Positions 22,001 to 34,127 of a DNA stretch of 64,000 nt are shown one piece after another. Position numbers and translations under genes: made by a program. The notes under the pieces are model-generated. The model made no database searches, was not told where the DNA came from, and saw only the letters and a program-made list of their open reading frames with translations. Position 1 is the first letter of the stretch. Each line of letters opens with the position of its first letter. Origin of the DNA: Triglochin maritima (taxonomy: Eukaryota > Streptophyta > Magnoliopsida > Alismatales > Juncaginaceae); NCBI GenBank assembly GCA_963682175.1, contig OY821770.1, forward strand, positions 12,740,501 through 12,804,500, read 5' to 3'.

Positions 22001-25000
22001 TCCTTAAATAGTTTTTATCTTATAATGCTTGTTAATTTACTTTATTGGTATTCCTCTGCGATTTCTCTGAATCTGCTGTTAATATCTAAAAGCGTTATAC
22101 TGAGCGATTATCTTGGTGCAGGTTTGTAAAGTTGCTCCAATACCAGGAGAGACTAAAGTGTGGCAGTATATTACACTCACTAAAAAGATATTTTTGATAG
22201 ACTGTCCTGGTGTTGTCTACCATAACAGTGACACTGAAACGGATGTTGTGCTTAAGGGTGTGGTATGTATCTTCACACTTCAATATTTAGATTCATATAC
22301 TATGTTCTGTGTATTTTTCTATTAGAAGCTTAGAATGATTTATTCCATGTTTTTGTCCTGCTTGGTTGTTTGTGATTTCTACCAGGTTGTCACTGTTCTC
22401 AAGTTTGTTAGTTATCTCTTCCCCTTATGAAATTCGAACCTTACTGCGTTGTCCTTATTGTTACCGGTGGTATTTGATTTATGTTGAAGAAGGCACTAGG
22501 CCAAGAACCATTTGAGTTGTTGACCGGCGGTTAAATATCTCGACCGTGTTCAATATTCATGGAGATCATCGTCATTATGTCAATTGTAAAATTGTCATGG
22601 TATCTAAGTTATGAGTAAAAGAAAATTACAACCTCTGAGCAGTTATCTTTTGAAATGCCCAAGAATGTAACTGAGGCAAGGCAAAGCAAGGCATCCACTT
22701 TACGTTTTGTGGTTTGAAGTTTAGTAATTGTGTATTTTGTAGGAGCAAAAATGTTTAGTAAATTGTGTGCTTTGTTGAAGTAAATGATGAAGAATGAGTC
22801 AAAATAAAAGGCACTGTCCGTTTTTAAATTCAGGCCACAGAACAAGCAATTAGTTGCAAATGAGGGAGGGGGAAAGTTTATTTAGATGCTAAAATAAGGT
22901 TAAAAGGAATGGTTGATGTCTTGACGAATATAGATGCCACTTCATGAAAGAGAACTCACGATGCTCGAGACAAGAAACATTTTGTGCAACAAATCTAAAG
23001 ACATTTCAAATAGTTGCTTCATTTAATTTACTACCTTGGAGACATGACACTGTGTCACTGTAAAAATCGATAACAGTGATGACCACATGGAAAATGCATC
23101 TCTGCAAAAATTAGAGTTGGAACTGTTTTCCAAAGCAATGGTCAACTCCAAACATCTTCAGTGAAGCATATATGGTGCAGGTTCATAGAATAAATGTCAC
23201 ATATGAAACTTACATATAACAGATGCGTACTTTTGAAACCACTGATTTGTTGCTCCATTGTTGTTTTTTTCAATGTTGTTGGCGAGACTTTACATACTTG
23301 GGCAGTTGGGTTGACTCATTCATTGCTTTCTTGTTTGGGTTGATGTTTCAGTTCTCTTTTACCAACATCTTTTTAATTTTTTGGATTGCATCATTTGTAC
23401 AGTTGCCTCACATGATATATTATGAAAAATGTTAAACTTCAGTAACTTCTGTTTTCAGTTATATTGTTGATTCATTAATTTATTTTGATCCGAAACAACA
23501 AAGAATTCTCATCACCAATAAAAAACACAGAATTCTCATCTATATGTTTCAATATTTGCTTAGTAATAAGACAATTTATTTTGTTTGAACATATAAATAA
23601 ATTGCATGTGCTGCAATCAGTTGCTCCCACCACTTGCTTTTGTTATATGATGTTGGTCAACTCATTACTTGACGTATTTATTGATTATTAGGTGCGTGTG
23701 ACAAACTTGGAAGATGCATCTGAGCATATAGGGGAAGTATTGAGTCGTGTGAAAAAGGAACATCTGCGAAGGGCATACAAGATTCAGGACTGGTATGATT
23801 TTTTTTCTTAACATATTTATTTGCAGTTACACAGCTTGTCATCTTGTTGACATTTGAACTATTTGTATTTCTTATTATTGTGAAATAGTAGATGGTCGAT
23901 TGTATTTCACTAAAATTAGTCAATTGGAAATATCTGTAATTTGCAGTGACTGAAAGGGTCGTGTATATTCAATCCCTCAGATCTTCGTAAGGGGCACTGG
24001 GGTGATGTTGATGTTGAACTGTTATGTGTTATTCCCTGAATATATTTCTTATTTGTATGTATACGTATATATACAAAAATTTATTAAGTCGAATGGTATG
24101 TAAAATTAAATTGTGATATGATTAATTTTCATGATGCAAGTTAATCTTTCTGCCGTCATGGATGCATATTCTATAGATGGTATATTGTCGTTTATTTAAT
24201 ATTCAATATGATGTAATCTTTATTGGTGATATGATTTTGTAAGAGCATACAAAAATATTCAATATTTTCATTTAAAATTATTCTTTTGCAATTAGGATTT
24301 TCCAAATGAAGTATCGAATGCACATTTGAAAGTAGGGTATGGCTGTCCAATTTGAGTAGTCATTGTCAAAGGTCTAAAAGTATCGTGCTAGTGTATCCAT
24401 GATATATCATGTAGGTTGTGGTATGCTTGTCATCTTGCACATGGTATTAGGTTGCTTGTAGACTTTTGTGGTGAGTGGTGAATGAATTTTCTTTTTTTAT
24501 GGTTAATACCATTATAAATTTACACTACTATGTTGTGTTTTTGGTGTCACCTTTTCTAGTGGAAGTAGGGTATCGTTAATACCATTTTATCGCTATTCAC
24601 CTTTTATCAAGATGTGATGGCAGGGTATGATGTGTTTTCTTTATTTTGCGTTGTTCCAGGATTGATGATAACGACTTTCTAGTTCAATTGTGCAAACAAA
24701 GTGGGAAGCTTCTTAAGGTGTGCTAAATTTATAAATATGTGCAGTTACATTCCTTGACCAGATGCTCTTTTTAATTGTTGTTTAAAGGTTATAAAGAATT
24801 GATTTGATCTTTCCTAATGTGTAAAGTTCCAATATTTTTTTATTGTTAAGGAAACCTAATATACTCTTTCTTAATACTGGTCAAGATAAAATAATGTGGC
24901 CCTTTGGTTTTCTTTCTTTTTATTTTTTCGGGGGAGGGGGTTGGGTTTACTAGGAGATACCTCCAAACTAGTAGACGTATTTCTGGGTTACACAGCATAA

Positions 25001-25713
25001 ATGTATTTTTCACTGTATACCTCTTGTACTGTTGAAACAACAACAAAACATTTTATCCCAAACTAGTTGGAGTAGGCTAGAAATGAAACTCTAAGGAGTC
25101 ACGGTTCAGAACTCTTGTACTGTTGAAACATTTATAGTTATTCATCAAATTATTATGATATATTTTTGCTCTGTAATTTCAAAAATATTGCCAGATTATG
25201 TTCTGTCTAATTTTCATTTTTTATCAATAACTAATCAACATTTTTTATGCCTTCCAGGGTGGTGAACCTGACTTGACCACTGCAGCAAAAATGATCCTTC
25301 ACGACTGGCAGAGAGGTCGGATACCTTTCTTCGTCCCCCCACCACAGCAGAACGGTGATGCTACCACTCAGTCTGAAGAAGCTGATACGAACGGTGGTGG
25401 TAACACTCAGTCTGAAGAAGCTGATACGAACGGTGACGGTATAACTCAGTCTGAAGAAGCTGATACAAACGGTGATGGTAACACTCGGTCTGAAGAACCT
25501 GATACGAGTGGTGAGGGTAACACTCAGTCTGAAGAACCTGATACAAACAATGGTGATGGATCAGTACCCTCAGATAGGGCCACAGCCGTCATAAAAGCTA
25601 TTTCAGGCATCATAATGTCACAGCAACTGATGCGTGTCCCAGCACGCAAGGATTTCTTTGATGAAGAAGAGTTGAACGGTGAAAGTGCTGCACAACCGGT
25701 TGCTGAATCTTGA
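19097..25713 (+). CDS. NUG2: Nuclear/nucleolar GTPase 2 (60S ribosome assembly)
   Basis: Eleven exons: 19097-19337, 19612-19745, 20002-20131, 20577-20773, 21006-21107, 21186-21290, 21376-21504, 22122-22262, 23692-23792, 24660-24717, 25258-25713. They sum to 1794 nt, 597 residues, all phases consistent. The start MVKKKERG and [12 protein letters not shown] are the NUG2/Nog2 N-terminus. GTPase motifs are circularly permuted: DARDP, then NKCDL (split by intron 5), then P-loop GYPNVGKSS, then DCPG. The family acts in the nucleus and nucleolus on late pre-60S particles before export. All introns are GT-AG except intron 4, which begins GCAAGT. The acidic C-terminus carries five 13-residue repeats, making the protein longer than the roughly 537-residue Arabidopsis one. 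No frame breaks; expected functional. Confidence 0.95.
25040..25111. mobile_element. 72-bp SINE-like insertion in NUG2 intron 10
   Basis: Flanked by a perfect 19-bp direct repeat, CTCTTGTACTGTTGAAACA, at 25021-25039 and 25112-25130. The insert starts ACAACAAAAC and contains AAACTAGTTGG, resembling the tails of dispersed plant short retroposons. A duplication this long points to LINE-type target-primed insertion of a truncated element. Confidence 0.65.
25366..25560 (+). repeat. 39-bp coding minisatellite in NUG2 last exon
   Basis: Five tandem 39-bp units encode variants of [13 protein letters not shown]; the last unit carries 3 extra bases beyond 25560. The period is a multiple of three, so copy-number change keeps frame. 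The array of about 65 residues accounts for the extra length over the usual NUG2. Confidence 0.92.
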
Positions 25714-26370
25714 GGTCACTTATTGTGCTTCGCATTTTGTTGAGAAACAATAGTCGCGGTGTTCACGGAGGACAAGGTCTCCCCTTCCATGACAAATTTT
25801 CTTAATTTATGTATTAGATCTGTGGAAATTTGATCCCGTGGCTGTTTAGATTATGTAACGACATCAATTTTGAGTAATTTCTTATTTAGCTTTTGGATCT
25901 TCGCTTGGCAATATATTTTCTGGCCCTTTTGTTTGCACATACTCGTTGAGTGGGCTCTCTTTGAAGCAAAGAAATTTCATATCAGATACAGTAACATCAC
26001 TATTTCGGCACAACTTTGAACTCTCTTTTCGTGTTGATTGGCAAGGCAAAGTAGTTAAGCTTCTAGAAGTTGACGACATACTGTTCACCATGTTCCTAGA
26101 TAGATTGTTGAGCTACTTATCGAGGTACGCAAAATTTTAAGCTGACTTCAATCTCCTCTAATTCTGCTCTATTTTAAGGGTGTTTGGTAGCTTTATTACC
26201 GGAAGAACAATAAAAGAAGATTTAGGTTTACACGTGACTTTTGTGACTTTTAGGTCTATTTAGGTATGCTTTTGTGACTTTAAGAAAGGTGCGAGTTGGG
26301 GTGATATCTTGTTTCGTAGAATGAAGATTGGAATTTGTAAATTTCAAGTAGAACTTTGGAAATTCCAACC
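25714..26370. other. NUG2 3' region and left arm of a possible host repeat
   Basis: The NUG2 3' UTR probably ends before about 25900. From about 26173 (GGGTGTTTGG) to 26370 the sequence looks like one arm of a MITE-like repeat whose other arm would be 29052-29405 (ending CCAAACACACCC). The hAT at 26371 would have split it. No gene seen. Confidence 0.4.
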
Positions 26371-29051
26371 TAAACCTGGGAGTTCCCAGCCCGACATGGC
26401 CCACAAGCACGACTTAGCGAGCCGTGCCGGATCCGGGTCGGTCTGGCGGTGGTCGAGTCGGGTTTTTGTTTTTTTGGTTGGTTTTTAAATTTGAAGTAAG
26501 TATACAATCACAATCAAATTAATAAAAACAGAAACACAATAACCCCCAGTAACCAACTTATTTATTAATAATTGTTGACTCAATTATAGAAATAATATAT
26601 TGGTTGCAAATAAAAAAATTCGAAGACTAGCTAAACCTAAAGAGTAATGCAAAAACCCTAAGGGGTATTAGGAAATAATTACTCTTTTAATAGATGGTTT
26701 AGCTAATTTGTCTTCAATTTTCCTCGTCGCTGCTGTCGTGAATATTAATGTTCTGTATTCTGTCTGCAACGTCAATCTAATCCTTCAGGCATACGCTCAT
26801 CTCGAATGACTTGTCAGACAAGATTTGTTTACCTACACTAAAAGCAGTCTCCGACGCCACATGACATAATAAGTCGCGCCATCAAAGAGACTAGTGGAAA
26901 CCTACTTGAGTTCTTTCTCCACCAGTCTAAAACATCAAAATATTTTAACTCGGTCGTACTTAAGTAAAGTTCAATGTTTAAATATCCAGTTAATTCATTT
27001 TGGGTGTCATTTTGCACAAATTTTGCCTTAACCAATTCCATCGGTAATCGTCATCTTCTGGATCCATTGCAGTTAGAGTTGATTGTGATGATGAACTAGC
27101 AATATTTGAACCCATTTGATTTACAATATATAGTCTTTCATATTCTTCGAAATATTTGATTAACAAAGACGTACACCTATCTAAATGATTTTGGAAATTT
27201 TCATAATTCATATTTTCAAAAAATTATTTTAAGAAAACTTGTAAACCAGTAATCGTAAATCTAAGATCCATAATAAAAGCTAAACAAAAACTAAATGGAT
27301 GAAAAATCTAATATTTATTAAACTTAACCTCCATTCCATATAAAATTTCAACAAACCAGCATTGTGTCTATATTTCGCAAATACTCTAGTAATTGGAAAT
27401 AATTCATAGATAACTATGTTAGATGTGGGATAATACCGTCCACTTAATCTAGTAGTGAATGTGAAAAAAGGTTTAAAAAATCATGCATAATTTGACAATT
27501 ATTCAAATCTAAATCGGTTAACACGTACTCATTTTGTTTTTCAATATAAAAGGTTGAAATTGCAATATGATAAGGAAGACAACATTTTAACATTTCATAT
27601 GTAAAATTCCATCTATGAGAGACATCTAATTTAAATTTCTTAGGTTTAATTTCATTATGTGCACAAAATTCTCTAAATTTCTGATATCGACATATACTAC
27701 TACAACCTACATAAACAATTGCATTTCAAACATTTTCTAAGCAATGTTTAATTATGCTAAGTACATCTTGTACTACCAAGTTTAAAGTATGACAAACACA
27801 TTTAATATGAAAGAGTGAACATTTGTATTGTTGAGCTATTATTAGTAGCATTATCAAATGCAATTGCACAAACTTTATTTTCAAGATTATTAGCTACAAT
27901 GACATCTTAATGTGATGAAATATAACCTTGGTAGTGTGTGGATGCAAAATAGGTAAAAAAGAAATGATTTTTTTTATTTAAACACTATGAATCATCTAGA
28001 TAATGAGTCATTACGCAACAATAAGGATAATTATATGGATCGATCCAAACATCACTAGTTAATGCTATTTTATTGTTCATTGATGAAAAATAAGTAATCA
28101 TGATTTGTCTTTGTTTACCGAATTTATCAAATGCAACATTTTTAAGTGTTGTTCTTGAAAATGGTTTAAACTGCAAATTATGGTAGAGAATTGATTCCTA
28201 AGGTCTTTAGATTCACATATGCTAAATGATAGTTCATCTCTAATTATGAAATCAAATTTTTTCTCTCTATCTTTAATTAGACAATATCTTCTGAAATTTA
28301 AAGTTTCACTAGCTAGGTCTAAAACGATTGACGTGAACCCACTAGCGCTTCAGGATTATTCCTAACTCTACATACAAGTATATTTCTACCTAGATGACCG
28401 GTTCCTCCACTTGACCTAGCCGATCGAATATAAGTGACCACAATGTTTACAAATAGCGATTGGGTTACCATGTTCATCTTGTCATTCCTCAAAATCATTC
28501 CATACTGAAGATGTTTTTTCCTATAAAATCTACCCTTAGGTTTAGGTGGATAGTCATGAGGGGGAGGTGGTGGGTTATCATTATTATCAGAAAAAGATGA
28601 TAAAGTCATGTAGATTACTAAATAAGCAAACAAAAACTGATTTTTGTTGATATATTAGAAAGTCATGATGATGATTGATTAACTAAAATTAACTACTAAA
28701 AATGATTAGAAAAACCTAGGAAGTGAAGAGTGGAAGAGTCACGAAATCGGCAGTCAACGGTCTGCTTATAGCTTTAGGTTTCACGCTTTAGCTCAAACTA
28801 GACTCGTCTCCACTAAAATCAAAACAATTAGAGAATGATTAGAGAATATTTAGAAGATTTGGAGAGACTTGTGTGAAGAGAATGAGAATGGTTGGGGGGT
28901 TTATATAGGGTAGAGGGAGGGTAGTTTAGGAATTTTTTAAAAAATATAAAAAATAATCCAACGACTCTAAGATCCGTTGGAGCACAATGTTGTGCTGGCA
29001 CAACACGACACGATAGTCGTGCCTTTCGGCATGACCCGATTCCCAGGTCTT
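26371..29051 (-). mobile_element. Decayed hAT transposon
   Basis: Ends read TAAACCTGGGAG on the left and, reverse-complemented, AAGACCTGGGAATCGGG on the right, a degenerate inverted pair. Candidate 8-bp target duplication: TTCCAACC (26363-26370) and CTCCAACC (29052-29059), 7 of 8 matching. Transposase fragments lie on the - strand. GC-rich subterminal sequence with GCACGAC motifs occurs at both ends. Confidence 0.7.
26838..28633 (-). pseudogene. hAT transposase remnant (BED finger to dimerisation domain)
   Basis: From right to left: a BED zinc-finger region at 28500-28380, with CKHCGHLYS in one frame and SARSSGGTGHLG in the next, so a frameshift splits the finger; a mid fragment at 28176-27985 (ITYFSSMNNKIALTSDVW); and the C-terminal dimerisation region at 27041-26838 (LTGYLNIEL, FDVLDWW), typical of RICESLEEPER-like hAT proteins. 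Between them many stops break the frame. The protein would cut and rejoin element ends as a dimer; this copy is dead. Confidence 0.8.
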
Positions 29052-29410
29052 CTCCAACCCCATACAAAAGTGACAAAATAAAATTCCACATTTTTAGGTG
29101 GAATTTACAAATCCAACCTAATTCCCAACTTTAAATTCCATCCCAAATCCTGACACCTCCTCTTACCACCTCTACCCTTCCGTCGCCGCCGAACTTCACC
29201 ACATCCGTCGAGTTCCACCGCCATCGAAATCCATCAGCTCCCCTGATCCACAACCTCCCCGAGATCTACCACCTTACATCTCGAAATGACATACTTACCC
29301 AAACAAGGTGAAAACAAATGACATCATTTAAAATCTCAGGATTTGCAAATTCCGTCGTTTCAAAGTTCCATGGAATTTGCAAATGACACATCCAAACACA
29401 CCCTAAGACT
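29052..29410. other. Right arm of a MITE-like repeat
   Basis: AT-rich with GGAATTTGCAAAT-like sequence in both orientations and a terminal CCAAACACACCC at about 29391. It is possibly the second half of the repeat split by the hAT. No gene. Confidence 0.35.
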
Positions 29411-29732
29411 TCAATTATTGTTTGAGGCACTAGCATTTGATGTTGGATTTTGTTGGGGTTGTTAGCGTTTCAAGAGTCAAGAGTTAGCGTCTTGCAAAAA
29501 TAGGATAGAAGTAAGTTATTAAATCAAATAAAAAATGAATCAAGTAGTTTCTCAACCGCAAAAGATTGCGTTTGAGAACAAAAATTACATCCAAGAGTTT
29601 GATGATATTTAAATGCAACTTGTGTCGAAAACGGACTCGACAGGTTCGTATATTGTCTGAAAGTGGAGGAGGATCCAAGCATTCAATAATCACTTGAGTT
29701 GTAATAAAACTAGTTGCTTGCATGAGTTTCTT

Positions 29733-29827
29733 AGAGCACCCTTAACAGGTGCTCTTTCCCGGGCGCTCAGGCGACCTCCGGGCGAAAAAATGGGCAGTTG
29801 GTCGCCCGATTTTGCGCCTGGGCGACC
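29733..29827. repeat. GC-rich inverted repeats, MITE-like
   Basis: GAGCACC-GGTGCTC (29733-29739 and 29749-29755) and GGTCGCCC-GGGCGACC (29800-29807 and 29820-29827) form stems. A similar GGTCGC-GCGACC stem occurs at 61687-61702. Confidence 0.55.
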
Positions 29828-30223
29828 AGTGGGTTTGGGGGACATGCCCCTGTTTCCGTTCGTTGTTTTTTATATTTATTAAAAATGTTAATATATTCAT
29901 TTTAATTTTTTTTCTTAAAATATGTTTTATTTTTTAAGATTTTTTATTTTTGTTATATCCAAGATTGACCTCTAAATGACCTGAAGGAAAGAGAATACAT
30001 GGTGTAGGAGAGTTTCATGACATGATTAAGGAAAATTTGGGAATGAATGAGTTGGTATGATGTGACAGAGAGAAAATCTGTCAGAAAGAAACCAAAAAGT
30101 CCATACCGGACATGATCATTAAGAGCATTCCTTAACGCAAGTTTTTTGAGGTCATACACGACCTCACGATCGGTCATCCTCCCACTAACTTTTTTAACGC
30201 GGGAAAGAGAAGGTCGAAGATGC

Positions 30224-30317
30224 CCGGGTCGTCGACCCGGGCGTTGAAACGCCCGGGTCGACGACCCGGTTGCCCGGGTCAGCCAACCCGGACGCGCCAC
30301 GTGGCGCGTCCGGGTTG
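30224..30317. repeat. Two adjacent strong palindromes
   Basis: First: 22-bp perfect arms 30224-30245 and 30248-30269 with a 2-nt loop. Second: a perfect 34-bp palindrome without loop, 30284-30317, centred on CCACGTGG. Both are CpG-rich (CCCGGGTCG and GGACGCGCC units) in AT-rich surroundings. Confidence 0.9.
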
Positions 30318-32467
30318 AATTTTTTGATTTTTTGATTTTTGGTTTTGATTTTGTTTTGAATTTTTGGTTAGAGATTTTTTTTATTTTTTTATGAAAATAC
30401 GTTTTATAATTATCTTGATTTTTTAGAATTTTTTTTATTTTTTTTTAAATTTTTACCAAGATGGACCCCGAAATGATGTGGAGGAGAGATATATGTTGTT
30501 GTTGGGTTGTGGTTAAGAGGTGAATAGTGTAGGAAAGAGAAGAAGTTGGGTTGAGGAAAGAGAAAGCTGATGTGGAAGAGAGAGAAAGCTGATTTTGAAG
30601 AGAGAGAGCTGATGACCAGGTCGTCCAGGTCATGGTTAGTGATGGCCTAATGGTGTTGGTGCAATTGCCATCCTGTAAGAGAAGCAAGAGCAACACAGTC
30701 CATATTGAAATGAGGGGGCATCATGCATCTTAGAGTCTACCAACCAGATTCCCTTAATTCAAATGGTGCACGACACCTCAGATGGATTCCATTAATACAT
30801 GGTTCCAAAACCACTTGTTTTGTCAACTTGGCAAACTTTAATAATGGAATCCCGAGGTAAAAAACAATGTTGCTGAGGTCTGATGTAGTATATTCCAAAA
30901 GCTGACAGATTCCACGATCTCCGGTCAGAGCGGTCTGCGATTAAACGCAATGTTACGTGTTACGTGGGGGGCGATACTATTTCTTTAAGGGGAGTTTGAC
31001 CATGATAGTTCAGTCGATAAGTTTTCTATTTCTCACTTGTTTTCGTTGGCTTTGATTGGATAGAAATTTGTATATAATCAACATATGTAACTTGTTGTTA
31101 TGTATACTATTAATATTAACAACATATTGGTTTATTGGGTTCTTGCAATATTTGAATAGTTGCATTAGATTCTTTCGTTCACATGGTGCACTCTCGAAAA
31201 ATAATGTTAAGTACTCTAAAAAAAGGTGCCATATTTGAATAGTTTATACCAGAAGAGTCAATAAAAAAGAAAAATAATCTTAAGTACTCTCGAAACAATT
31301 CAAAATGTTACTATGAATATCTTCCCATAACATTGTCCTTGACTTACAACTAAAAATTTCAACTGTATCTACATTTTGAACTATATTTTGAGGTGATGGT
31401 CCTTCCTTGTATACAATGTTCAAATGGTGAATTAAATAAACTAAAACTTATTTTATATGAAACTAAACTTATTCTAATTTAAATTAATGTTGAAATTTAT
31501 ACTAAAATGATATGAGTTACGATCAAGTTAGAGCGTATTTACGATATTATGAAGTATTGATGATAATTACTATTTTTTTCATAAAAATAGGTAAGATATA
31601 GTTAAGATGGAGGATCGGATAAATTTAACAAGAATCGAGGCAAATTTCTTTATGGAAATTGTTACCTATACAAATTGACTTTGGAGTATCTTAAATAAAA
31701 TAATACTAAAAAAACGTTTTCATCATTTTATTGCAGAAAAAAATGATTCCTCTACTATAAGAATTTTTTTGGTTTGCAACTATCAGGGATTCAGGATTCC
31801 TTTCATGATGCGCACCCACTGTGGGATCTTGAGCCTAATCCTATCATAATTGAGTTTTGTTGTGTTTAGGTGGTGTTTAGGAAGTGATGCAATTGGACGG
31901 CTGGGATTGAAGATGGTTGGATGAGTGGTGGAGATGGAATGGATTAGAATGGATGGTTGAGATTGGAGGATGATGAGATATTTATGGTGAACTCTCTCTC
32001 TCTCTCACTCTCTCTCACGAACTCTCTCCCTCACGTCTCTCTCCCTCTTCCTCAGTGTGCTCCGGCGTGAAGAAGAGTTGATCTCCGACGAGAAGTGGTC
32101 GGCTCCGGTTGGTGGGAGGAAGTGAGTTGGGTTGTGTGCTATTCCGTCCCTTTTGCTTGGATCCTCTCCCTCGACCTACTTGTTTTGGTGGTTTTGGTTG
32201 CTCCGGTTGGTGGGTGGAGGTCGACAGAGGTGGAATCGGGAGTGTGGATCGTCGAGGAGGTGTTGATCATCGTTTTGACGCGAGGTTTGTCGACAGATCG
32301 TGATTTTGGGAGGCGTGCTCGTGGAGGCGTCGTCGTGGTTCTTCAAAGGTTTCTTCAAACCTTCCGGTATGTCAACTCGCTCACTTAAGTAGTGTGAGTA
32401 TTTGGAAGTCGACGGTAGGCCTTCCGGCTCGTCGCGAGTAAACGTGCAGCAGATTTCATTGCCTGAT

Positions 32468-33145
32468 CGGTCGACCGGTTGGTGTAAACGGTCGACCTTT
32501 CGTGAAGAGAATTCGGGTTCTGCCTCAAATCGGTCGAACGATGCCCCAGGGGCGGCTGACCGATTGTGCGTGGCAGGCAAGCCTGGGGAGATTCCGTCGA
32601 ACGGGTACCCTTCGCCGTTCGACCGTGTGCACCGTCATGGGTCGGGTAGGGCGTTGAGCATCTAAACGGTCGACCGCCTGTATGACTTCGTCCGACCGTG
32701 ACTTAAGTGGGAATAGTGGTCGGTTCGACCGACGGTGGTTTCGGTCGACCAGACATGTTGAGAAGTGTAGGGGAATGCTCTGGACGAATTCGGTCGACCG
32801 AGAGTGCTCGGGCGTTCGACCGGATTCGTGGTGAGAGTTGAGGAATTCCCTGGTGGAATTTGGTCGACCGAGAGTGCTCGGAGGTTCGACCGAATTCGTT
32901 GTGGAGTTGTAGGATTTGCCCCTGGTGACTTTCGGTCGAACGTGACCCCTTTGCCGTTCGACCGAATGGTCGTTTTGTTCGTTGAACCTGGGAGTTGACC
33001 ATCTAAATGTTCAACCGTCCCTTGACTTTGGTTCGACCGAACGAGTGCGGTTGGTGGGAATCGGTCGACCGATGGAGTGCCGGTCGATGCGATTGCCCTG
33101 TATTTGCTTGATTCGGTCGACCGAGACTTTTGGTTCGGTCGACCG
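32468..33145. repeat. GGTCGACC palindrome cluster in solo LTR
   Basis: Exact CGGTCGACCG occurs at 32468-32477 and 32667-32676 and again near 32790, 33061, 33114 and 33135. Numerous half-sites (GTTCGACCG, GGTCGAAC) lie between. Spacing varies, so it is not a simple tandem repeat. Confidence 0.8.
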
Positions 33146-33257
33146 TTTGTGTCCAGTTTTACACTATGGAGGTGTTGTGGTTGTGGTCGTCCGTGTGGGG
33201 CGAGTTGTGATGCCGATGTTTTTCCGTCTAGTGTGCTAGGGTGCACGAGTGTTGCGG

Positions 33258-33735
33258 TGGTTGGTTGAAAAAGACCTGGAGCCCCGTAACGGTGTGAGAG
33301 CTTGGGTTGGCTGAAAAAGGCCTGAGTCCCAGCATAGAATGTGGTGTTGCGGTGGTTGGTTGAAAAAGACCTGGAGCCCCGTAACCGTGTGAGAGCTGCG
33401 GTTGGTTGAAAGAGACCTGGAGCCCAGCTAGTCTGTGCGGGGTTGGTTGAAAAAAACCTGAAACTCCGTAGTGCGTTCATGTTGGCTGAAAAAGGCCTGG
33501 AGCTTGAGCAAGGACTGCGTGTAGGGGTTGGTTGAAAAAGACCTGGAGCCCTTAGACGTTTGGGTTGGTTGAAAAAGACCTGAAGCCATTGGTCGTGTCG
33601 TGGTAGCTGCGGTTTGTTGAAAAAGACCTGGAGCCCAGCTTGACGACGAGTGTGTGACGCGGTGGTTGGGTGAAAAATCCCTGGAGCCCCGTGACTGTGG
33701 TGTGTGCGGTGATTGGGTGAAAAAGCCATGGAGCC
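33258..33735. repeat. Spaced repeat array, about 11 copies of a 26-bp core
   Basis: The conserved core GGTTGGTTGAAAAAGACC plus TGGAGCCC recurs about every 35-52 bp, separated by variable sequence. Cores start near 33259, 33303, 33354, 33401, 33443, 33481, 33526, 33563, 33611, 33662 and 33708. It lies inside the LTR, downstream of the palindrome cluster. Confidence 0.88.
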
Positions 33736-34127
33736 AGCCGATTTGAGATGCTTTTCTTGTTAGTAGAATTGCATGCTAGGGTGCTTTCATTTCATGCATT
33801 TTAGAGTTTGGCATACGGGGTTTACTTCTGGAAACTCAGGCATTGTTGCATGTTTACTTTCAGGCCGTGATCGGCGATAGGGGGTGGTGACCGAGGAGAG
33901 GAGCACCACTACTGGATCCAGTTTTCTCTCAGTTGAGGTCGAGTAATTACTGCTTTCGTTGTATAGTCTTTTGATGTAATCACAACTTTTGAAATACTCT
34001 GATGTTCATATATATATATATTATATATATGTTGGTGCACCTGTCTTCTTTATTTGCGTAATATCCTCTGTTGATTGTGTGTTATAAAATTTAAAATTTT
34101 CCGCTGTGGTGAGGATGTTACACCCAC

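Larger units (their letters stand above)
29411..31814. other. Intergenic region with GC-rich palindromes
   Basis: No host gene is supported. Two GC-rich islands (about 29733-29830 and 30190-30320) carry strong inverted repeats and look like the cores of MITE-like elements, since nearby sequence AGAGCA(T/C)..CTTAAC recurs at 29732 and 30119. The rest, including 30700-31814, is AT-rich unique-looking sequence. Confidence 0.5.
31820..34122 (+). mobile_element. Solo Ty3/gypsy LTR (2303 bp), chromovirus-like
   Basis: Starts TGTGGGATC and ends GAGGATGTTACA, with a perfect 5-bp target duplication CCCAC (31815-31819 and 34123-34127). The TGT...ACA ends and the GATGTTACA terminus resemble chromovirus LTRs. 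No internal region is present, so LTR-LTR recombination is likely. It contains a TC microsatellite (about 31990-32050), a GGTCGACC cluster and a separate spaced-repeat array. No reliable TATA box was placed; AT repeats lie at about 34008-34030. Confidence 0.82.

Noticed and set aside
33258..33735. CRISPR array
   Set aside because: Repeat-spacer look only. It lies inside a plant LTR, cores vary, spacers are short and uneven, and no cas genes exist here.
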